Positions 54,590 through 61,301 of a stretch of 64,000 bases of DNA are shown here, in pieces (the first letter of the stretch is position 1; every line of letters begins with the position of its first letter). A program made the position numbers and the translations under genes. This DNA is from Prevotella sp. oral taxon 299 str. F0039 (lineage in GTDB: Bacteria; Bacteroidota; Bacteroidia; Bacteroidales; Bacteroidaceae). Under the pieces are notes generated by a model. That model ran no database searches and was not told the origin of the DNA. It saw nothing but the letters and a program-made list of their open reading frames with translations. The stretch is from NCBI RefSeq assembly GCF_000163055.2, contig NC_022124.1, positions 620,001 through 684,000 of the forward strand, read 5' to 3'.

Positions 54590-56878
54590 TTAGAAGTTTA
54601 AAGATAGGTGTGCCATGAAATTAAAGGGCGCAGAAGGAGCAAATCCTGCTGCATCTGTATCGTAAGGACCTTGTGTGTTCACTGCAGTTAGTTTGTTATT
54701 CACCTTTGTGTATTCTGGTCCTGCCCAACCATTGTTGTCATATTTTGCGCTAAATAGGTTGTAGAAGCTCACACCAAAGGTTGCATCTTTCACGCCTAAA
54801 CGCTTTAACGAGAAGTTATAAGATAGGTCTAGGTCGGTAACACAATAGCTCTTTAACATCATTGTAGAAAGAACAGGGTTGCTATCCTTATCTTTTGATA
54901 CCATATTTCTTATACCAGTGTTGGTTAAGTATTGCTCACCTACATAGCGATTGATTAACATTGCTTTGAAACCTTTATAGTTAAAGGTGAAGATGTTGTT
55001 AAACATTGCGCTTGGAGAGAATGATAATGGCGATTCACCTTCAATGACTTGAGTTGCACCTTTGTCGTCGGTTACGCTCACATTGCTCACTCTATTCTTC
55101 GAGAAAGTAGCGTTTGCGCTCCATTCAAACCATGATGTTGGCTTGTAGTTCATTTCCAATTCAACACCCATACGATAGCTCTTTGCGAAGTTTCTTGTAA
55201 TAGCTTCACCCAAGTTGTTTACCTCTCCAGTTAAAACAAATTGATCTTTGTAATTCATGTGGTAGAAGTTTACACCAGCATTGAACTTCTTTAATCTTAA
55301 TTGATAGCCCACTTCAAGGTCGTTTAAGCGTTCTGCTGTAGGCAAACTGAGTTGTGCCTTGAGATTGTTCTCGTAGTTGTCGCGCACAGGTTCACGATGA
55401 GATATAGCATAACTTGCATAGAATCGGTGGTTAGGATTAATCTGATAGTTCACTCCGAACTTAGGATTAAAGAAGCTAAAGTTATTCTTTAGGTCGTAAA
55501 CAAGTGCTCCTGTTTTTGCATTAATCACGTCAGAAGGACCGTTCATCTTTATTCCTACGTGGCGATATTGTAGGTCTACGAATCCATTAAGCCCTTCAGT
55601 GAAAGTGTAATTCAATTTAGAGTAAACATTAAAGTCGGTCTTCTTAGTGTTATTGTCATAATAACGATGATAGGGGAAGAATGGATCTACAGGTTTAGCA
55701 ACCCATGTAACATATCCATAGTGGTCGCCATCGTATTTATTCCAGCCACCTCCAATGGTAGCTTCAACATTCTTTTTGTTGTTAAACTGAAGTGAAGCAA
55801 TAGTTCCGAAGAAGTCGTTTGAGAGCCATTTTTGACGTACTAACGAGCTTTTTGCTTTGGTCTTGTTAGCGTCTAATCCGTACTTTGATAGCTTTGTGTC
55901 CATTTTATATTGCTCATAGTAGCCCTTTCCGTTAGTATAATGCAAGGCAACGTTCAAAGTCCAATATTTGTTTAAGAATTGATTCCAAAACAATTGGTAG
56001 TGTTGTTGGTGATAATTGTCGGTTTGATCACGATAAAATTGAGCGTTTCCGTTAGCATCTTTCTCCATTTCACCACTGGGATTATAAGTTCTTCCATACA
56101 AACTTTGAATGTATTTAGAGGTATAGTCCCATGCATGATAAGTGCGTTCAGTTCCGTTAAAGGTAATAAATTTAACGATAGTGTTATCTGCAAAGTATCC
56201 AGCTTGAACGAAATAAGAATTCAACTTGGCAGAAGCACGATCTCTATAACCATCAGAACCGAGATTAGAAAGACGTCCTTGAATGCCCCAATGACCTCCA
56301 AGTAGTCCTGTTCCAAAGCGCAAAGTTTCTTTATGAGAAGCGTAAGAGCCAGCAGAAAGATCCACCGATAAGAAAGGATTCATACCAATTTGTTCGGTTT
56401 CCATATTGACAGTAGCACCAAAAGCACTGCTACCATTGGTAGAAGTTCCTACACCTCGTTGTATTTGCATTGATGAAACACTCGATGCAAAGTCGCTCAT
56501 ATTCACCCAATACACTTGTGAACTCTCCGCATCATTTATGGGAATACCATTCGAAGTGATGTTAATTCTACTTGGGTCTGTACCTCTTACACGTAAAGAA
56601 GTGTAGCCAATACCATTTCCTGCATCGCTAGTTGTGATGACAGAAGGGGTTAATGAGAGCAAGAAAGGAATGTCTTGTCCGTAGTTAATGGCTTTAAGTT
56701 GTTGCTTGTTGATGTTTTGAAATGCCATAGGGGTAGTTCTACTGGCACGTGTAGACGTCACTTGTACACTTTGAAGTTGGTAGGTCTTTAGTGTGTCTAA
56801 CTTGGTTTCTTTTGGTGTTGCAGCATAAAGTGCAGGGCAACATGCTAGCAAAAATACTAGACTTTGTGGTTTTTTCAT
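54590..56878 (-). CDS. TonB-dependent outer-membrane receptor, thiamine-type
   Basis: A 762-residue active transporter of the outer membrane. A signal peptide (ending AALYAA) precedes the plug domain, with VQVTSTRASRTTPMAFQNIN in shortened form (TSTRASRTTPMAF), LSLTPSVITTSDAG, LRVRGTDPSRINITSNGIP and the barrel-lining strands to the terminal APFNFMAHLSLNF. There is no SusC-type N-terminal carboxypeptidase-like extension. A TPP riboswitch in the leader, with pnuT and thiN directly downstream, indicates thiamine or a precursor as substrate; this is inference from context. Confidence 0.9.
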   Translation of the reverse strand: MKKPQSLVFLLACCPALYAATPKETKLDTLKTYQLQSVQVTSTRASRTTPMAFQNINKQQLKAINYGQDIPFLLSLTPSVITTSDAGNGIGYTSLRVRGTDPSRINITSNGIPINDAESSQVYWVNMSDFASSVSSMQIQRGVGTSTNGSSAFGATVNMETEQIGMNPFLSVDLSAGSYASHKETLRFGTGLLGGHWGIQGRLSNLGSDGYRDRASAKLNSYFVQAGYFADNTIVKFITFNGTERTYHAWDYTSKYIQSLYGRTYNPSGEMEKDANGNAQFYRDQTDNYHQQHYQLFWNQFLNKYWTLNVALHYTNGKGYYEQYKMDTKLSKYGLDANKTKAKSSLVRQKWLSNDFFGTIASLQFNNKKNVEATIGGGWNKYDGDHYGYVTWVAKPVDPFFPYHRYYDNNTKKTDFNVYSKLNYTFTEGLNGFVDLQYRHVGIKMNGPSDVINAKTGALVYDLKNNFSFFNPKFGVNYQINPNHRFYASYAISHREPVRDNYENNLKAQLSLPTAERLNDLEVGYQLRLKKFNAGVNFYHMNYKDQFVLTGEVNNLGEAITRNFAKSYRMGVELEMNYKPTSWFEWSANATFSKNRVSNVSVTDDKGATQVIEGESPLSFSPSAMFNNIFTFNYKGFKAMLINRYVGEQYLTNTGIRNMVSKDKDSNPVLSTMMLKSYCVTDLDLSYNFSLKRLGVKDATFGVSFYNLFSAKYDNNGWAGPEYTKVNNKLTAVNTQGPYDTDAAGFAPSAPFNFMAHLSLNF

Positions 56879-56920
56879 TTCCTTTTGAATGTATATAAAT
56901 AAACAAAAGGGGCGTTTCTT

Positions 56921-57000
56921 GGTATCCTTTTTCCTCCGCTGGCATTATCCAGATCAGGTTTTAGGGTATAATCTCAGCTCGAAATGTCGGGCACCCCTTA
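56921..57000 (-). promoter_or_regulatory. TPP (THI-box) riboswitch
   Basis: Read on the minus strand, the conserved aptamer elements appear in order: GGGGTGCC, GCTGAGATTATACCC (the pyrimidine-sensor arm), ACCTGATCTGGATAATGCC, and AGCGGAGGAA. These match the class-wide thi-box consensus closely. The P1 pairing is not obvious by eye. A downstream CGCCCCTTTT, 25 bases before the start codon, can pair with AAGGGGTG of the aptamer, so it may be part of the switching element. Confidence 0.94.
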
Positions 57001-57023
57001 ACTTGCAGTCTGCAAATCGACGA

Positions 57024-57031
57024 CAAATTTA
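57024..57031 (-). promoter_or_regulatory. -7 element of the thiamine operon
   Basis: TAAATTTG on the minus strand. It would start transcription just ahead of the riboswitch aptamer. Confidence 0.65.
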
Positions 57032-57297
57032 ATAAAAAAATGTAATAAATCCAGCAGAAAAAGACAAGAAAAACGTTTTTAACCCATTTCCTTTCTTCAT
57101 CTAAAACGAATCTAACTGATAAAGAATGGCTATTCAATAGGAAGAGAGAATAAGCAAGTTTTAGGCGAAAAACGTTGTAAGAGATGAGGCTCAACAGCCT
57201 ATTTGTAAACGAAAGAAAAGGAGAAAGGAAGCGAGGTGATGTGCTGTTGTGATGTGAACGCAATGCGTTGTGAAAGAAGAGGTTGCGCCCTCGCAAG

Positions 57298-57385
57298 GTA
57301 AAAGCTATGTTGTAGCCTTGTAAACTCAATGCTTTTAGCTACCAATGTCAATGCTTTTACTCACTAAAAGCATTGCTTTTGGAAA
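57298..57385. repeat. Four-unit 22-bp palindromic array (locus 8)
   Basis: Units open GTAAAAG, GTAAACT, CCAATGT and CTAAAAG, with TGCTTTT at 57330, 57352 and 57374. Unit 4 has the full core AAAAGCATTGCTTTT. It lies between the thiamine operon promoter and the terminator of the HAD gene, away from both transcripts. The rest of the 450-base gap from the riboswitch to this terminator has no gene I can support. Confidence 0.88.
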
Positions 57386-57433
57386 TGAAACTCGATGTGC
57401 AATGCAAGTAAGAAGAGTGGAGAGAAATAAAAA

Positions 57434-57458
57434 AGACTGCACCATTACAGCGCAGTCT
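57434..57458 (-). terminator. Terminator of the HAD phosphatase gene
   Basis: Stem AGACTGC/GCAGTCT, 28 bases after the stop on the minus strand, followed by TTTTTTATTTC. Confidence 0.7.
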
Positions 57459-57485
57459 CTTTCTTTTTAGAATGAAATGAATTGA

Positions 57486-58310
57486 TTATTCAGCGTCTAA
57501 TTCAAGTATAAACTTCTCGATAACCCTTGCAACTCCGTCCTCTTCATTCGATGATGTAACGAAATTTGCACGACTTTTAACCTCTTGTGGAGCATTATCC
57601 ATCGCAATTCCGAGTCCTGCATACTCAATCATAGATAAGTCATTGAATCCGTCACCCACCGCAATTACATCATTTTTGTCGATGTTTATCATTGAAAGAA
57701 GACGTTCAAGCGATTTCGCTTTATCTACTCCTGGGGGCACACACTCAAGGAAAAAGCTTGCAGAGCGATACACTTCAACTTGTCCAAACAAATCTTTTGA
57801 CAATTGAAGTTCTAACTCATGCAATGGTGTTGGGTCGCCAACGATGAGACATTTGTTGATAGGATATTGCAAATCTTCAATGAAATTATCGCATTGTGTA
57901 ACGGGTAACTTATTGATAAATGCCTCGTGTTCAACATAATTGTTATTCTCTTGAGTTGTAACAATACCATAATCTTGGTAGGTAAGGATAGCTAAATCCG
58001 CATTATTTGCCGCATTATATAAGGCTTCTACTTCGGGTTTGTCTATCGTTTGCTCGAAGATAGTTTCACGGGTGCTATAATCAATAATCTTACCTCCATT
58101 GAAAGCAAGAATAAATCCTCCGTAGTTGGTAAGCATAAGTTCATTTGCAATAGGGGTAATTCCGTATGTTGGACGTCCTGAAGCCAAAACAATTCTAACG
58201 CCTTTAGCTTGGGCTTGCATCAAAGCTTCTTTGGTTTTTGGGGTTATTTCCTTATAATTATTAGTGAGAGTGCCATCTAAATCGAGCACAAGCATTTTGT
58301 ATTTCATCAT
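57486..58310 (-). CDS. Cof-type HAD phosphatase
   Basis: A 274-residue cytosolic phosphatase of the Cof subfamily (IIB cap). Motif I is LDLDGTLTNN with Asp10 and Asp12; motif II is LASGRPTYG; the lysine motif III is in VDKAKSLERLL; motif IV is GDGFNDLSMIEYAGLGIAM. Members act on sugar phosphates, FMN or other small phosphates; the substrate cannot be told. It stands alone. Confidence 0.9.
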   Translation of the reverse strand: MMKYKMLVLDLDGTLTNNYKEITPKTKEALMQAQAKGVRIVLASGRPTYGITPIANELMLTNYGGFILAFNGGKIIDYSTRETIFEQTIDKPEVEALYNAANNADLAILTYQDYGIVTTQENNNYVEHEAFINKLPVTQCDNFIEDLQYPINKCLIVGDPTPLHELELQLSKDLFGQVEVYRSASFFLECVPPGVDKAKSLERLLSMINIDKNDVIAVGDGFNDLSMIEYAGLGIAMDNAPQEVKSRANFVTSSNEEDGVARVIEKFILELDAE

Positions 58311-58464
58311 AATGTCACTTTAGTTCATTTATTAAATTATAAAAGATGGTGTGTTTTTTAGCATTATTCTGCAGTAATACAAGATCTATACTATTTTAAT
58401 CTTTGCAGAATTATACCTATTTATAATATACAATCTTTTTAACTTCTTATTTTTTTATGGGGGG

Positions 58465-58472
58465 CAAAAGTA
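58465..58472 (-). promoter_or_regulatory. Possible -7 element of the HAD gene
   Basis: TACTTTTG on the minus strand, 155 bases before the start codon. The 550-base gap between this gene and the TM2 gene is very AT-rich and otherwise holds only another promoter. Confidence 0.45.
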
Positions 58473-58641
58473 CATTTTTTATCTAATTTACGCAAATAAA
58501 ACCCATTTTCTTTGCTCTTTCTAATGGAGAAAGCTATATGTAACCAATGAGAAAATGAACTCTTTAAATATAATATATGTAAATAGATGGCTGTAAATAA
58601 AAATATATATTATGGAATGTTGTATATTTTGAGATATTTTT

Positions 58642-58649
58642 TACCTTTG
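58642..58649 (+). promoter_or_regulatory. -7 element upstream of the TM2 gene
   Basis: TACCTTTG, about 210 bases upstream of the TM2 protein ATG, with no gene between. The leader would be unusually long. Confidence 0.5.
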
Positions 58650-58860
58650 TATTAATAATAAATAATATAACTTAGGAATATAGTTAAATATATTTTTCTA
58701 ACTAAAATGCACATCTTTTGCAACGAAATACATTGCTGGTGCGTCTATAAATAAACCTCAAGTCAAATATTTCTATTCTGTTTAAAGTAGAATAAAAACG
58801 AATTATAGCGCAAAGGGTACGAAAAAGAACGAAATATTTATTTTTTTATATATAACAAAC

Positions 58861-59193
58861 ATGGAAAAAGACGTTAATTTATTGCTCGCTACTTATGGAA
58901 AATACTTCCCAGAAGAGAGCATGGCGCAAGTAAGACAAATCTTTGAGAATATGGATTCTAACCAAGTATCTACCTTATCGATGCTTCAATTCAAAGATCC
59001 TTTGATGGCATTAATTATCTCTTTAATTGGAGGGGGATTGGGAATTGATCGTTTCTATATTGGTGATACCACTTTAGGAGTATTGAAATTGATTACATGT
59101 GGAGGCTTTTCGATATGGGCAATCATTGATCTTTTCTTGATTATGGGTGCTACTCGTCAAAAGAACTTAGAGAAATTGTTAGTTGCTCTCTAA
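58861..59193 (+). CDS. TM2 domain membrane protein
   Basis: A 110-residue protein with a soluble N-terminal helical part and a C-terminal TM2 domain: FKDPLMALIISLIGGGLGIDRFYIGDTTLG then GGFSIWAIIDLFLIMGATRQ (shown in parts: ALIISLIGGGLGIDRFYIG and IWAIIDLFLIM). TM2 proteins have two helices joined by a short loop with DRFYxG. Their molecular role in bacteria is poorly known. Here, as often, the next gene encodes a DUF2752 protein. A complex hairpin separates the two. Confidence 0.88.
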   Translation: MEKDVNLLLATYGKYFPEESMAQVRQIFENMDSNQVSTLSMLQFKDPLMALIISLIGGGLGIDRFYIGDTTLGVLKLITCGGFSIWAIIDLFLIMGATRQKNLEKLLVAL

Positions 59194-59215
59194 GCTATAA
59201 CCAATCAAAAGAAAT

Positions 59216-59280
59216 GAAAGAGGCGAACACTAACTGTGCTTTAGACTGTTAAGGTCGAGGCTAGTGGGTTCGCTTTCTTT
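59216..59280 (+). terminator. Long hairpin between the TM2 and DUF2752 genes
   Basis: GAAAGAGGCGAACACTA pairs with TAGTGGGTTCGCTTTCTT (one bulge) across a 30-base loop, followed by TTTG. It lies about 20 bases after the stop. Confidence 0.65.
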
Positions 59281-59296
59281 GTAGTTTAGATTGTAG

Positions 59297-59692
59297 ATGA
59301 ATAGCGATAAACGAGATCTTCGCATCATATCCATCTTCTTTTGTGCTGGAGTTGCGTGGTTATTGGTCAACCTTTTATGGAATGTACATATCGAAATATG
59401 TCCTTTTAAGAGGTTGATAGGACTGCCATGTCCATCTTGTGGCACCACAAGAGCATTTAAAAGCCTTTTCGCTTTCAATGTGGTTGAGGCGTTGAAGTAC
59501 AACATAAACATTATTATATTATTGCCTTCGATTGTCACTTATGTTGCATTGAGGGTTTATGACCTTATTTTTCGCACCCAAAAATTAGAGCAAGTGTATC
59601 GCATAGTGAAAGAAATGCTGAATAAAAAGCTGGTCTTTTGCGCCTTTATTCTCTTCGAAATACTTGCTTGGATATTACATATTAGCTTATAA
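59297..59692 (+). CDS. DUF2752 family membrane protein
   Basis: The 131-residue protein has the family mark CPSCGTTR (Cys45 and Cys48 within GLPCPSCGTTRAF) between hydrophobic helices at about 10-30, 70-87 and 108-128. The function of DUF2752 is unknown. The pairing with TM2 is recurrent in bacteria and suggests a shared membrane role. Confidence 0.85.
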   Translation: MNSDKRDLRIISIFFCAGVAWLLVNLLWNVHIEICPFKRLIGLPCPSCGTTRAFKSLFAFNVVEALKYNINIIILLPSIVTYVALRVYDLIFRTQKLEQVYRIVKEMLNKKLVFCAFILFEILAWILHISL

Positions 59693-59764
59693 TAAGTAGA
59701 TATTTTAGATAAAAACACTTTCCTAAGTAGTTATTTATAGATATTATTTCCTATTAATAATGTA

Positions 59765-59974
59765 GTGAAGTATGATCAAGAGGTGTTGCAAAAGGATATG
59801 GACTACTATAATTCTAAGGGCTTAACGCTATCGGGTTCGGTTACTTATCACTTTCCCTTAGTGGTTAAAGGCAATAACACTTCGTGTTTTGTAAAGGCTT
59901 ATGGCAATTATGAAGCAGGTACAAACAAGTTGAATCGCAATAATATTGGGGTATCGATTGGGGTTATTTATTAA
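59765..59974 (+). pseudogene. C-terminal fragment of an outer-membrane beta-barrel protein
   Basis: The 69 codons open with GTG right after a stop and show no signal peptide, but the sequence (LTLSGSVTYHFPLVVKG, CFVKAYGNYEAGTNK, NRNNIGVSIGVIY) is that of the last strands of an outer-membrane barrel, ending in an aromatic residue. It is probably the remains of a larger gene. The missing 5' part is not found in the preceding sequence. Confidence 0.55.
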
Positions 59975-60053
59975 TTCAATATGATATAAGTAAAGGTAAA
60001 TTTTCTTTAAGTAATATGCCTTAGTGGCTTATTGCTGGTGATGAAATAAATGT

Positions 60054-60094
60054 AAGTGCGACATAACTGATGATAGTTTGTGTCGCACTTCTTT
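60054..60094 (+). terminator. Terminator before the secreted-protein gene
   Basis: Stem AAGTGCGACA/TGTCGCACTT with a 17-base loop, followed by CTTTTG. The same right arm is present in copy 2, where the left arm is degraded. Confidence 0.75.
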
Positions 60095-60127
60095 TGTTGT
60101 AGAGAGAAAAACAAATTGAAGGATAAA

Positions 60128-60215
60128 ACAAAAGCAATGTTGTTGCTGTGTAAAAGCATAGCTATTGCACTGCAAAAGTGATGCTTTTAGAGTGTAAAAG
60201 GAATCCTATTGTGTC
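60128..60215. repeat. Four-unit 22-bp palindromic array (locus 9)
   Basis: Units open ACAAAAG, GTAAAAG, GCAAAAG and GTAAAAG. The left half is invariant here; right halves vary (GTTGTT, GCTATT, GCTTTT, CCTATT). Confidence 0.88.
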
Positions 60216-60284
60216 AGATTTACATAACGGGTGGGTGAGAATGAAAAAATATAGTCTAAGTTTGTAGTATTATTAAAATGTTAT

Positions 60285-60292
60285 TATATTTG
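60285..60292 (+). promoter_or_regulatory. -7 element of the small secreted-protein gene
   Basis: TATATTTG, 39 bases before the ATG. Confidence 0.65.
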
Positions 60293-60330
60293 CAAATATC
60301 ATTTAAACTAACGCTAAACAAACAAAAACT

Positions 60331-60921
60331 ATGATGAAAAGAATACTTATAGCCCTTTTATTGGTTTTCTCTTTTATAGGTGCTATGGCTCAAAACACCA
60401 ACGAACATCTTAAATTTATGGGCATTCCCATTAACGGAACCCTAGAAAGTTTCACCCAAAAGCTTGTGGCAAAGGGGTTAAAACGTGAACATGCGTGGGA
60501 AAATGATGTTCTTCTTAAGGGAACATTTGCGGGGAAAAGCGGTTCTGGCGTATGTGTAATGAGGATCCCTTCACGTAACATTGTGTATAAAGTTGTAGTT
60601 TGTTTGCCTTCAAAAGATACGTGGGAGTGGTTGGAAGACGATTATACTGAATTTAAAAGGATGCTGACTTCAAAATATGGAGACCCATTTAAATATTCTG
60701 AATCTTTTAAAGAAGGAACTTATGTAGGTTCTGATCATTTAAAAATCTCAGCCTTAAAAGAGGGGAAATGTGAATATTATTCAATTTGGGGATCTACTGA
60801 AGGAATGATAGTTCTTGAGATATTTAATGCCGATGGTGCTTCAGACAGTTGCGTTAGGCTTACCTATATTGATCTGATAAATGGAAAATTAGCAGACTCT
60901 TCCAAGCAAGACGATCTATAG
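60331..60921 (+). CDS. Small secreted protein of unknown function
   Basis: A 196-residue protein with a signal peptide ending GAMAQ. The mature part begins with HLKFMGIPINGTLESFTQKL, a pattern I associate with a family common in Bacteroides and Prevotella, but I know of no function for it. It continues with alternating strands and a central WEWLEDDYTEFKRMLTSKYG. The gene lies between the two copies of the duplicated intergenic block, so it could have moved or been duplicated with them. Confidence 0.72.
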   Translation: MMKRILIALLLVFSFIGAMAQNTNEHLKFMGIPINGTLESFTQKLVAKGLKREHAWENDVLLKGTFAGKSGSGVCVMRIPSRNIVYKVVVCLPSKDTWEWLEDDYTEFKRMLTSKYGDPFKYSESFKEGTYVGSDHLKISALKEGKCEYYSIWGSTEGMIVLEIFNADGASDSCVRLTYIDLINGKLADSSKQDDL

Positions 60922-60973
60922 ACACTCTTTCTTATAATATAGTTTCAATAGGTTATTGAGATAACAAAATGAT

Positions 60974-61152
60974 GAATGCGGCATAGCTGGTGACAGTTTG
61001 TGTCGCACTTCTTTTGTTGTAGAGAGAAAAACAAATTGAAGGATAAAACAAAAGCAATGGTGTTGTTGTGTAAAAGCATAGCTATTGCACTGCAAAAGTG
61101 ATGCTTTTGATGAGTAAAAGGAATGTTATTATGTCTGAATTACATAAAGGGT
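60974..61152. repeat. Duplicated intergenic block, copy 2
   Basis: Second copy of the block found 920 bases upstream. The core from the hairpin right arm through array unit 3 is nearly identical; the left arm of the hairpin and the outer edges have diverged. Confidence 0.85.
61048..61135. repeat. Four-unit 22-bp palindromic array (locus 10)
   Basis: Nearly the same sequence as locus 9: units 2 are identical, unit 1 differs at two positions, unit 3 in its spacer, unit 4 in its right half. All changes keep the 22-base register and the outer AA/TT frame. Confidence 0.88.
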
Positions 61153-61197
61153 AAGAATGTAAACCTACAAAAGGTGTTCTAATTCATTATTTTATAG

Positions 61198-61205
61198 TAT
61201 ATTTG
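61198..61205 (+). promoter_or_regulatory. -7 element of the metalloprotease gene
   Basis: TATATTTG, 97 bases before the ATG. Confidence 0.6.
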
Positions 61206-61301
61206 TAGCATGTAAATGCACTTAAAGACAATCTTTTTGCATTACAATTTTGAGGCAATAAGCTTGGAAAAGATATAATATCCAATAAAAAACATAACAC
61301 A

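Larger units (their letters stand above)
60054..60232. repeat. Duplicated intergenic block, copy 1
   Basis: About 180 bases that recur 920 bases downstream with only scattered differences, including a terminator-like hairpin, an identical TTGTTGTAGAGAGAAAAAC segment and a complete 22-bp array. The copies flank the small secreted-protein gene. Confidence 0.85.
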
